A stretch of DNA of 64,000 bases from Planctomycetaceae bacterium UBA2671 (GTDB lineage Bacteria > Planctomycetota > Planctomycetia > Planctomycetales > Planctomycetaceae): positions 127,065 through 191,064 of the forward strand of contig DEML01000030.1 of NCBI GenBank assembly GCA_002359185.1, read 5' to 3'. The notes beneath the pieces are model-generated. The model was not told where the DNA came from. It saw only the letters and a program-made list of their open reading frames with translations, and searched no databases. This document shows positions 18,922-26,176 of the stretch, piece after piece. Every line of letters begins with the position of its first letter. Positions within the stretch are counted from its first letter, which is position 1. Both the position numbers and the translations under genes were made by a program.

Positions 18922-18993
18922 TTCGGCGCCGAAGCAATAATTCAGCACCAGAATTCACGAAAAATTCGGCGCTTATTATTTTTCGGCGCCGAA
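18922..18993. promoter_or_regulatory. Operator-like array of TTCGGCGCCGAA dyads
   Basis: Two perfect 12-bp palindromes TTCGGCGCCGAA occupy 18922-18933 and 18982-18993, exactly 60 bases apart. Two degenerate copies lie between them: TTCAGCACCAGAA (18941-18953) and TTCGGCGCTTA (18965-18975). The array lies 75-146 bases before the regulator's start. It also lies about 175-245 bases upstream of the inferred start site of the rightward sigma-54-like promoter, a usual distance for enhancer sites bound by such activators. Binding by the neighbouring Fis-type HTH is inference. Confidence 0.6.
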
Positions 18994-19140
18994 AAATGGA
19001 AAGCGTTTTGACTAATAACATGTTGAAATTGGCTGGATTGAGTCGAGTATATCGATAATACAAGCAGATCGTGATAAATCTGCTCACCATCATGGAGAAA
19101 TATGAGGAGATATGTTTAATTTCCCCAAATATTAAGTGAT

Positions 19141-19162
19141 TGGCATTCGAATTGCATATAAT
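19141..19162 (+). promoter_or_regulatory. Sigma-54-like -24/-12 promoter overlapping a TATAAT box
   Basis: TGGCATT, then CGAA, then TTGCA (19141-19156) matches the sigma-54 consensus TGGCACG-N4-TTGCW with the exact GG-to-GC spacing. The last base runs into TATAAT (19157-19162), so a sigma-70-type promoter could be read instead, though no good -35 is present. Both readings put the start site near 19168-19170. Confidence 0.6.
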
Positions 19163-19168
19163 TTATAA

Positions 19169-19325
19169 CATGATCAAATCTTATGGTCATGTGAAACCAG
19201 CCAAAAACCCTTGAACGAGCCGTGTTTCTGTAACAATTGGTCCCCTGAATCGCAGCCTGACCCACTCTGCACTCAGTTTTATTCTGTTACAGCACGAAAA
19301 TGGAGTTGCTCGTCGAGGGTTTTTT
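19169..19325 (+). ncRNA. Candidate rod-like structured RNA with oligo-U terminator
   Basis: About 157 nt. A 5' hairpin pairs CATGATC (19169-19175) with GGTCATG (19185-19191). A long rod follows. The outer stem pairs AAAAACCCTTGAACGAGC (19203-19220) with GCTCGTCGAGGG plus TTTTT (19308-19324), with one bulged A and one G-U pair. Inside it CGTG pairs with CACG (19221-19224 / 19293-19296) and CTGTAACA with TGTTACAG (19228-19235 / 19285-19292). The tip can add CTGA/TCAG and GCAG/CTGC. Eleven bases (19297-19307) bulge on the 3' side. Six T at 19320-19325 end it like an intrinsic terminator. It may be a free small RNA or a moaA leader attenuator. No known family is recognised. Confidence 0.55.
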
Positions 19326-19496
19326 CATGCGCCGATTTAATGTCATTCTTCCCATCTGAGTTGGAATTGATTGCAGATTCCATTATTGCAGTCTTGCTTA
19401 TCTAATCCCTGCGTGTGATGATTGTCATAGTCACTTCTTGGAGAAAGTCTGCTGGTAAAATTCGCCAGGAGCTGAAGCTGGAATGAAGCAAGCAGG

Positions 19497-20498
19497 ATGA
19501 AATTACCTATTTTACAGGATACTTTTGGAAGAGCGCATACGAATCTGCGTGTCAGTGTGACAGATCGTTGTAATTTGCGTTGTTTCTATTGTATGCCTGC
19601 GGAGAATGTCCAGTTTCTTCCCCGGCCCGAATTGCTGACATTTGAGGAAATCAGTCGCTTTGTTGAGTTGATGGTTCGCCGATGTGGCGTCAACAAAGTT
19701 CGTTTGACGGGGGGAGAACCGCTCGTTCGTCAGTCGATTCACGAACTGATTGAACAACTTGTCGACATTCCCGGATTGAACGATCTGGCACTGACAACCA
19801 ATGGAATCCTGCTGCCGGCTCAAGCGGAAAATCTCTATAAGGCGGGTCTGCGACGACTCAATATCAGTCTTGATACTCTCGACCGCGAACGGTTCAAAGA
19901 AATGACCCGCCGCGATTCTCTCGATAAAGTTCTAGCAGGCATTCAAGTCGCTCAAGAGAGAGGCTTCGGTCCGCTCAAGCTGAATGCGGTCGCCATGCGA
20001 GGGATAACGGAAGCAGATCTGGTTCCGCTGGCAGAACTCTCCCGGGAAACGGGGATTGAAGTTCGTTTCATCGAATATATGCCTCTGGATGCAGAGCGGT
20101 TATGGGAACGCGAAAAAGTTCTGTATATGGACAAGATGATCGAAATCCTGTCCCGCGAGATTGCTCCGTTACTTCCGGTTGATGTCGATCAGTCCTCGAA
20201 ACCTGCTGTCAGTTATGAATTTGCAGATGGCCGGGGGCGAATTGGATTCATTTCGTCAGTCACGCATCCGTTCTGCAGCCGCTGTAATCGTTTCCGACTG
20301 ACAGCTGACGGAAAGATCCGCAATTGCCTGTTCAGCCTGGAAGAAACGGATATTCGAGACTTGCTAAGAGCCGGAGCTACTGAAGACGAAGTGATCGCCG
20401 CGGTCTTTGCGAGTATTCAGGCTAAGAAAGAAGGGCACGAAATCAACACCGCCCGCTTCCTGCAGCCGGAGCGTCCGATGTATTCGATCGGTGGTTAA
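19497..20498 (+). CDS. moaA: GTP 3',8-cyclase MoaA
   Basis: 333 residues, normal length. The radical-SAM cluster is Cys25, Cys29, Cys32 (CNLRCFYC), followed by the GGEP motif. The second [4Fe-4S] cluster is Cys260, Cys263 and Cys277 (FCSRCNRFRLTADGKIRNC), and the C-terminal Gly-Gly pair needed by MoaA is present. The enzyme converts GTP to 3',8-cyclo-GTP, the first step of molybdenum cofactor synthesis, with MoaC. moeA lies 4.4 kb downstream; moaC, moaE and mogA are not in the window. The 5' leader contains the candidate structured RNA with a terminator, which suggests premature-termination control or an independent RNA gene. Confidence 0.96.
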   Translation: MKLPILQDTFGRAHTNLRVSVTDRCNLRCFYCMPAENVQFLPRPELLTFEEISRFVELMVRRCGVNKVRLTGGEPLVRQSIHELIEQLVDIPGLNDLALTTNGILLPAQAENLYKAGLRRLNISLDTLDRERFKEMTRRDSLDKVLAGIQVAQERGFGPLKLNAVAMRGITEADLVPLAELSRETGIEVRFIEYMPLDAERLWEREKVLYMDKMIEILSREIAPLLPVDVDQSSKPAVSYEFADGRGRIGFISSVTHPFCSRCNRFRLTADGKIRNCLFSLEETDIRDLLRAGATEDEVIAAVFASIQAKKEGHEINTARFLQPERPMYSIGG

Positions 20499-20504
20499 TA
20501 GCGA

Positions 20505-20540
20505 TTTGAACCACGGATGGACATGGATCAGCACAGATTT
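20505..20540. repeat. Family-C repeat (GAACCACGGATGGACA type), single copy
   Basis: Matches the ends of the composite element at 6391-6698 over its first 20 or so bases, then diverges. Placed just after the moaA stop. Confidence 0.7.
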
Positions 20541-20608
20541 CAGGGTATACGTCAAATGACAAACAGCGGGTGGCTGGGATCGTAGACAGAATCCAGATTC
20601 GTAAAGGG

Positions 20609-20680
20609 TGCCACTGGCTTTGCCAGTGCATTGTCACTTCAGTATCAATCTTGAATTGCACTGGCAGGGCCAGTGCTACG
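20609..20680. repeat. Paired palindromes CACTGGC/GCCAGTG
   Basis: CACTGGC-TTT-GCCAGTG at 20612-20628 and GCACTGGC-AG-GGCCAGTGC at 20658-20676. They can form two hairpins or one long one. They lie between the convergent moaA and coiled-coil genes. Confidence 0.75.
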
Positions 20681-20698
20681 CAATTTGAAAAGATTGTA

Positions 20699-22207
20699 TT
20701 ACGCAGCTCGTTCTCTCAATACAGGTTGAGAATCATTGGCTTCTTCGAGTTGATCGAGCAAATTGCGGATCACCTGCTCGGCTTCCCGGCGGTCGTTTGT
20801 GCGGGATTGCTGCTCGGCTTCCCATTCTTTGCGGGCTGCAATCAATCGGCTGCGTTCCTGTTCTGCGATCTGCTTTTGGTGTTCCCATTTGATCAAGCCA
20901 TCGGTCATCCAGCGACGGGTCGCTGTCTCGTGTTTTTTGATCTCTTCAAGAAACTCGTGCAGCTTGTTGAAATCGTCTTGCAGTGTACTCGCAATTGTTT
21001 CCACCTGCGTGCGACTCTCTTCAAAGTCACTCGAAAGTCGCTCATGCAATTCCTGCATCCGAGTTTCGTCAATGTCCTTGCCGGCAGCGACGGCTAATTC
21101 TGATCGGAAGGCTTCGATTTGCATTCTGAGTAGTAAGGTGTCGCGATGTTTGTCTTCAATTTCTGTACGAACGAGCTGAATGCGTTCCTGCTGATGCAGT
21201 AAGAACGCCTGCTGACGATGCAACTGGTCCTGTTGTTCCTGATGACGATGATTCAGTTGCTGGCGTTGAATGTGCCATTCGTTCTGATCACGTTCGAGGT
21301 CGGCTCGTTGACGATTTGCGGCTTCGCGTTCCTGCTCCAACTGTGCTCGAACGACACTTTCTTCCCGGTCGAGAGCCTGCACGCGGACTTCCAGAATCTG
21401 CCGAGCCTGAGCAGTCTGTTTTTTGACCATCCGATTCTGTTCAGCGAATTTCTGCAGAGTTGCTAGCGATTTTTGAGCATCTTCCCGGGCGATTCGTTTC
21501 TGGTGTTCAACTTGTGTGCGCAGTCGTTCGAGATGATCTTCCTGGAGCTTGAGTCTGCGAGTCGCCTGTGCCTGTTGATGAGACAGGTCTTCGAGTTGAG
21601 TCTGGCAGAATTCTTCGAACTGCTGCCGTTTTTCGGCGAGCAGCTCGTCGGTTTCCTGTTGAACACGTGCGATTTCTTCGAGACGGGTGGTGCGCAAATG
21701 TTCGACTTCGTCTTCGGTTTCGCGGAGTCGTTCTTCCTGCTGAGCTTTTTCGATCTGCCAGGTTTTCTGAGCAGCAGCAAGCTCTTCCTGATCAATTTCG
21801 ATTTGACGGGCTTCATCTTCGAGGCGTTGCTGACGGCGTTCGACGGTTGCTTCCCGTTCGGTCACCATTTCTTCCCGCTGATCGAGATCGAGCTGAGTTT
21901 GCTGGACCGATCGGGTGAATTTCTCCTGACGTTCGTCGAGTTCCTTCGCCTTGGCGTCAACTTTTTGTTCTCGGTATTCGAGTTCGGTCAGCCGGATTCT
22001 CAACTGATCGAACACGCGGCCCGCTTCGGAAAGCAGGGCATCAGGGGCAGGTTCAGTTGGTTTTGAGGCAGGGAATTGCGGGCGAACTGTGGAGGATTCA
22101 TTCAAATCCACTCGCGGCCTGTGACCAATCGACTGAGCCTCGGTTTTCTGTGGAAAACGAGGGGCAACTGGCTTCTGAGATTCCTCCGCTGAGGATGCAT
22201 CGCTCAC
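20699..22207 (-). CDS. Long coiled-coil protein
   Basis: 502 residues from a GTG start with AAAGGAG five bases upstream. The N-terminal 60 residues are Pro/Ser-rich and probably disordered. From about 65 to 480 the sequence is almost pure heptad repeat, rich in Gln, Glu, Arg and Leu (for example QTQLDLDQREEMVTEREATV). No enzymatic or membrane motif is seen. Such proteins are frequent in planctomycetes and may be structural or scaffold elements. The trxA gene lies upstream in the same direction, separated by a 28-bp perfect inverted repeat that may end trxA transcription. Function unknown. Confidence 0.8.
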   Translation of the reverse strand: MSDASSAEESQKPVAPRFPQKTEAQSIGHRPRVDLNESSTVRPQFPASKPTEPAPDALLSEAGRVFDQLRIRLTELEYREQKVDAKAKELDERQEKFTRSVQQTQLDLDQREEMVTEREATVERRQQRLEDEARQIEIDQEELAAAQKTWQIEKAQQEERLRETEDEVEHLRTTRLEEIARVQQETDELLAEKRQQFEEFCQTQLEDLSHQQAQATRRLKLQEDHLERLRTQVEHQKRIAREDAQKSLATLQKFAEQNRMVKKQTAQARQILEVRVQALDREESVVRAQLEQEREAANRQRADLERDQNEWHIQRQQLNHRHQEQQDQLHRQQAFLLHQQERIQLVRTEIEDKHRDTLLLRMQIEAFRSELAVAAGKDIDETRMQELHERLSSDFEESRTQVETIASTLQDDFNKLHEFLEEIKKHETATRRWMTDGLIKWEHQKQIAEQERSRLIAARKEWEAEQQSRTNDRREAEQVIRNLLDQLEEANDSQPVLRERAA

Positions 22208-22280
22208 GGGGACTCCTTTCCCTACGAGACTGTCATTTCGAGACCGCAGTGCGGACTTTGCAATAATTGCAATAAATCGT

Positions 22281-22354
22281 TACAAGCACGAAGCGCAAGC
22301 GAGTGTGTGTGCATTCTGCGTCAAGGACACACTCGCTTGCGCTTCGTGCTTGTA
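22281..22354. repeat. Perfect 28-bp inverted repeat (family E, ACAAGCACGAAGCGCAAGCG)
   Basis: 22281-22308 and 22327-22354 are exact inverted copies around an 18-base loop. A half copy is found at 52177-52200 after glgP. It stands about 100 bases past the trxA stop and 75 before the coiled-coil gene start, so it could be a transcript end or processing site. Confidence 0.85.
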
Positions 22355-22457
22355 TCTTCATCTGCTGCAGGGATCCTCCCTGAGAACAAGTGAAAAACAG
22401 TTTCGTCACTGAATAACGACAATGACGCAACTGATGTTCTCTGTGCAACTTCCGCGA

Positions 22458-22787
22458 TTATAGATGTTTTTCGAGAGTTGCTGCAAGCTGTTCTTTCGGG
22501 ACGACTCCGGTCAACCGTTCGACCAGTTCGCCACCTTTGAAGACCATCAGAGTTGGGATTGCGCTGATGCCGTGCTCTGAAGCGGTATTCGGGTTATCAT
22601 CGGTGTTCAGTTTGCCGATGCGGGCTTTGCCTGCGTAATCGTTGGCGAGCTCTTCGATGGTGGGGGTCAGCATTTTGCAGGGGCCACACCATGGAGCCCA
22701 GAAATCGACGAGAACTGCCTGATCTCCCTGCAATACTTCCGTTGAGAAATTGTCATCGGTAAACTCAATCACATTACCACCGGCCAT
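22458..22787 (-). CDS. trxA: Thioredoxin
   Basis: 109 residues, normal length, no signal peptide. Active site WCGPCK with Cys34 and Cys37, buried Asp in LVDFWAPW, and the cis-proline loop GISAIPTLMVFKGGE. It is a general cytoplasmic protein disulfide reductase fed by thioredoxin reductase. AAGGA 8 bases before the ATG supports the start. It is divergent from the exported membrane protein gene to the right. Confidence 0.97.
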   Translation of the reverse strand: MAGGNVIEFTDDNFSTEVLQGDQAVLVDFWAPWCGPCKMLTPTIEELANDYAGKARIGKLNTDDNPNTASEHGISAIPTLMVFKGGELVERLTGVVPKEQLAATLEKHL

Positions 22788-22991
22788 TTTCGTAATCCTT
22801 GATTTTCGTCAGCTTGTGCCGGTCTTGGACCCGCGTTCCTGAACAGTATTTTGATAAAAAGTAAATTGAATCGACAACGATTCAGAAATTCACTCTCCGA
22901 CAACGTTATTATAGAAGCCTCGATTGTGGTGTCAACATTTTCGGAAATCCCCCTGTTTCACTTATTTACCTTTCACCAGACCGCGCAGATC

Positions 22992-23897
22992 ATGCAGTGT
23001 AAGAACAATTCAACAATCGACGATTGCCGTGCCGTTCTCATCCATAAGTTCGATTGTCGCCTTTCCTCCATAGCCTTGCGTGCTTTGCTGGTGGTTCTGT
23101 CTCTTTTTATCGCATTCTGTTTTCAACAGGAAATGGGATGGGCACAGGAATCGCCATTCGGGATCGCACCTGAACAAGCAGTTTCTGTTGAGAATCTCGC
23201 TCCCTGGTTAACAGATATTCCTCTCAAAACCAGACGCACGGGTTTCTTGCCCGAAGAAAATGAAATCTATTATCGCGTACTCGGCTATGCCAGTTCCGCG
23301 AATCCGGAACAAGTTAAAATCGCCGCGAATGAGTTTCTGAAAGAACGCTGGAAGCAATCCAAATATAGTAAACGTCCTTTTGAGGAGTTTCCGGTATATG
23401 TGGATATGTACCTCGATCCAGAAGCCTATCAGGGACGGCCGGTCATCATGTCGGGGCATCTGCAGCGGACTGTCATCAGCGATGCCGGCAAAAATGAACA
23501 TGGGGTCGATCAACTTTGTGAAGCCTGGCTCTACACGGATGACTCGCAATCGAACCCGACCGTCGTCCTCTCTACCAGTTTTCCTGAAGGCATGCCGATC
23601 GGCGAGCAGGCAATCGATCATGTCACGGTCACTGGTTATATCTATCGCATGTATACTTACGAAGCCCGCGACACCGGCCGTTTTGCTCCGGTCCTGATGG
23701 CGAACCACATTCAATGGACACCTCCGCAAGCGAAAAATTCGTCCGATTATTCACTCCTGCAGATCATCTTCATTTTTGGTCTCTTGCTGGGAGTGAGTCT
23801 GTTTATCGCCTTGATGCTGCAGCAACGCTGGCTGGTGAAACGCGAACAGGAACGTATTGCACAGAGCCTGCTGGAAGAAGAGCCGCCGAAGTTTTAA
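22992..23897 (+). CDS. Exported single-pass membrane protein of unknown function
   Basis: About 301 residues from ATG 22992. The frame is open back to 22851, but the sequence there overlaps the trxA promoter region and is not protein-like. A signal or anchor helix (about 32-52) is followed by an acidic luminal domain of about 190 residues. A part from YQGRPVIMSGHLQRTV to YIYRMYTYEARDTG is beta-rich and could be an OB-like fold. A second membrane helix comes near the C-terminus (LLQIIFIFGLLLGVSLFIALML), with a short cytoplasmic tail. No family is recognised. The beta domain probably faces the periplasm. Confidence 0.6.
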   Translation: MQCKNNSTIDDCRAVLIHKFDCRLSSIALRALLVVLSLFIAFCFQQEMGWAQESPFGIAPEQAVSVENLAPWLTDIPLKTRRTGFLPEENEIYYRVLGYASSANPEQVKIAANEFLKERWKQSKYSKRPFEEFPVYVDMYLDPEAYQGRPVIMSGHLQRTVISDAGKNEHGVDQLCEAWLYTDDSQSNPTVVLSTSFPEGMPIGEQAIDHVTVTGYIYRMYTYEARDTGRFAPVLMANHIQWTPPQAKNSSDYSLLQIIFIFGLLLGVSLFIALMLQQRWLVKREQERIAQSLLEEEPPKF

Positions 23898-23954
23898 TTT
23901 GGACCGCCTGACAATACTCAAAAACCTAACCTTTCACGAAAGTCATTCAAACAC

Positions 23955-24039
23955 GGGTGGCGGGGACGCTCTCGAAGAGAAGCCCCCGAATCGTTGGACA
24001 TTCTGGGGTTTCCGCTAAAGCGGAGCGCCCCCGCCACCC
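23955..24039. repeat. Family-B GC-rich palindromic repeat
   Basis: The outer arm GGGTGGCGGGGACGCT (23955-23970) pairs with AGCGCCCCCGCCACCC (24024-24039), with one mismatch. Inside, CCGCT/AGCGG also pair. It is an 85-base relative of 33163-33247. Confidence 0.8.
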
Positions 24040-24162
24040 TGGATTAGTTTTATTATGATCAAGTTTTCAGGCGTACTTAAATTTTGCCCAGACAATGTTG
24101 TCTGACAGAAATGTCTGTTCCCCAGTTTTCACTTTTCACTTCTATCAGATTTTCATTTGCAG

Positions 24163-24816
24163 ATGACTTACCCTCCCTCCGAGCCCCTCTCACGTCCTGT
24201 TCGCCTGGCCGTTTTAATTTCCGGCGGCGGCACGACACTCGATAATTTCATGACGCGAATTCAAGCCGGGGAACTCTCTGCGGAAGTCTCACTCGTAATT
24301 GCATCACGTCCCGATTGTGGTGGCATCGAAAAAGCTAAACGGCACGGTTTGCCGTTGGAAATTATCCCGCGAAAAGAGTTTACTTCCGTTGCTCAGTTCA
24401 GTCAGTCGGTCTTTGAAGCCTGTCGTCAGCAGAATGTCGACCTTGTCATTCTCGGCGGTTTTCTGAGCCTGCTGGAAATTCCGGATGACTTCATGTGGCG
24501 AGTGATGAATATTCATCCGTCATTAATCCCTGCATTCTGCGGGCAGGGCTTTCATGGCTCGCGCGTCCACGAAGCGGCATATGAGCGGGGTGTGAAAATT
24601 TCAGGCTGCACCGTCCATTTCGCAGATAATCAGTACGACCATGGCCCGATCATCCTGCAGCGAACCGTCGCAATTGATCATCAGGATCAGCCCGCTGATA
24701 TTGCTGCCAAAGTTTTTGTGCAGGAGTGCGAGGCCTATCCGGAAGCGATCCGCCTGTTTGCAGAGGGACGACTTCGCATGGATGGGAAGCGGGTTGCAGT
24801 GAATAAACAGCTGTAG
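24163..24816 (+). CDS. purN: Phosphoribosylglycinamide formyltransferase
   Basis: About 217 residues from ATG 24163; a TTG two codons earlier is possible but less likely. It shows the PurN hallmarks: SGGGTTLDNFM-type phosphate loop, the formyl-folate binding stretch MNIHPSLIPAF, GCTVHFADNQYDHGPII with the catalytic Asp, and the EHxxYP-like end ECEAYPEAIRLF. It transfers a formyl group from 10-formyl-tetrahydrofolate to GAR in purine synthesis. The GxGSN loop is Gly-Gly-Gly-Thr-Thr here, a variant seen in some lineages. Cytoplasmic; stands alone, followed by a family-A repeat and moeA. Confidence 0.92.
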   Translation: MTYPPSEPLSRPVRLAVLISGGGTTLDNFMTRIQAGELSAEVSLVIASRPDCGGIEKAKRHGLPLEIIPRKEFTSVAQFSQSVFEACRQQNVDLVILGGFLSLLEIPDDFMWRVMNIHPSLIPAFCGQGFHGSRVHEAAYERGVKISGCTVHFADNQYDHGPIILQRTVAIDHQDQPADIAAKVFVQECEAYPEAIRLFAEGRLRMDGKRVAVNKQL

Positions 24817-24881
24817 GTCAGGCGGTGCCTGACGAAATTCGACGTTAAATATTAATCATGTCAGGCACAGCCTGACCTACA
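24812..24881. repeat. Family-A double palindrome between purN and moeA
   Basis: TGTAGGTCAGGC (24812-24823) pairs with GCCTGACCTACA (24870-24881); the inner GCCTGAC and GTCAGGC also pair. Its left arm overlaps the last codons of purN. Confidence 0.85.
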
Positions 24882-24900
24882 ACTTATAGACAAATCCCTC

Positions 24901-26127
24901 ATGCTTAGTGTTTCCGAAGCATTCCAGCTCATCGAACAAAATATCCTTCCAGTATCCGCCTGCGAAGTTCTTCTTTCTCAGGCTTCTGGCCGAGTTTCTG
25001 CTTGCGATATCACTTCCGATAGCGACTCGCCTCCCTTCGATAAAGCATTGATGGATGGATTCGCGATCCGCACACAAGATATTCAGCCTGACGTTCGACT
25101 GAAAGTTCTCGAACGAATAACGGCTGGCGAAGTTCCGCAATGTTCATTGAAAGAAAGAACCGCCATTCAGGTCATGACAGGAGCCCAGTTGCCTGCCGGG
25201 ACTGATGCGGTGATTCGAATTGAAGATGTCCTCACGCCTGAGGAAGATGAGATTTCCTTCACGATTGATTCAATTTCTCCCGGTCGAAATATTATGTCCC
25301 GTGGAGAAAGTATGCAGACGGGCGAAGTCGTCGTCGCCTGTGGAGAGCGTCTCGCGTTTCCAAAAATTGCTTTACTGGCAGAGTTAGGACGCAGCAAAGT
25401 CTCGATTTATCCTCAGCCGAGTGTAGCTGTGCTGGCTACGGGGAATGAACTCGTGCCAGTTGATCAGACGCCGGGACCGGGACAGATCCGCAATTCTAAT
25501 GAAACGATGCTGTTCGCTCAGGTTGAAAACTCAGGTGCCAAAGCCGTCCCGCTGGGAATTGCCCGGGATGATCGAGCCGATTTGATATCCCACATCAAAA
25601 CCGGCCTGCAGTCCGATTTCCTCTTACTTTCCGGCGGCGTTTCTGCAGGAGTGCTCGATTTGGTGCCAAGTGTGCTGGCGGAACTTGGAGTTCAGCAGGT
25701 CTTTCATAAAGTGCACATGAAGCCCGGAAAGCCGATCTGGTTTGGAGTCCGACCAGCCGATGCTGAGAATCCTCGCCCCTGTTATGTGTTTGGCTTGCCC
25801 GGAAACCCTGTCAGTTCCATGGTTTGCTTCGAATTGTTCGTGAGATATGCCCTGAACCGGATCGAAAATCGTCCCTGTCAGTCTGTAGAATGTCGGAAAG
25901 CACACCTGACTCAAGCTCATCTAGTCAAAGGAGACCGTCCGGTTTATTATCCTGCCAGAATTACCCACAACGATCACGAATTCACAGCGACACCAGTCCG
26001 CTGGGTTGGCTCGGCTGATCTGCGAGGAGCGTCGGAAGCGAACGGAATGATCCTGTTTACTCCGCGTGATGCAGAGTATCTGGAAAATGAAATCGTTGAT
26101 GTGTGGACATGGTTCGACCAAAATTGA
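24901..26127 (+). CDS. moeA: Molybdopterin molybdotransferase MoeA
   Basis: 408 residues, normal length. The domain order is that of MoeA. The N-terminal part has PPFDKALMDGFAIR and MTGAQLPAGTDAVIRIED. The MPT-binding MoCF-like domain follows, with LATGNELV, GQIRNSNETML, LLSGGVSAG and the loop GLPGNPVSSMVCFELFV. A C-terminal beta-barrel includes VRWVGSADLRGASEANG. It inserts molybdate into adenylyl-molybdopterin to make the active cofactor. It shares the pathway with moaA upstream. The 84-base gap after purN is filled by the family-A repeat, so coupling to purN is unclear. Confidence 0.95.
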   Translation: MLSVSEAFQLIEQNILPVSACEVLLSQASGRVSACDITSDSDSPPFDKALMDGFAIRTQDIQPDVRLKVLERITAGEVPQCSLKERTAIQVMTGAQLPAGTDAVIRIEDVLTPEEDEISFTIDSISPGRNIMSRGESMQTGEVVVACGERLAFPKIALLAELGRSKVSIYPQPSVAVLATGNELVPVDQTPGPGQIRNSNETMLFAQVENSGAKAVPLGIARDDRADLISHIKTGLQSDFLLLSGGVSAGVLDLVPSVLAELGVQQVFHKVHMKPGKPIWFGVRPADAENPRPCYVFGLPGNPVSSMVCFELFVRYALNRIENRPCQSVECRKAHLTQAHLVKGDRPVYYPARITHNDHEFTATPVRWVGSADLRGASEANGMILFTPRDAEYLENEIVDVWTWFDQN

Positions 26128-26176
26128 CACAGACCTGTTTAAGAATGATTGTCGATAACAGAAAATCGAGACTCTC

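Larger units (their letters stand above)
18848..19496. other. 649-base regulatory region between the sigma-54 activator and moaA
   Basis: No protein gene is convincing; the 64-codon frame at 19211-19405 overlaps the RNA stem. From left to right it holds the palindrome array, a -24/-12 promoter match, a folded RNA candidate with an oligo-T end, and about 170 bases of moaA leader. Confidence 0.7.

Noticed and set aside
19211..19405. 64-codon frame inside the moaA leader
   Set aside because: It runs through the RNA stem and shows no ribosome site or domain; the folded-RNA reading explains the sequence better.
22851..22991. N-terminal extension of the exported membrane protein
   Set aside because: It overlaps the divergent trxA promoter region and lacks a ribosome site; the ATG at 22992 is directly followed by a proper signal segment.
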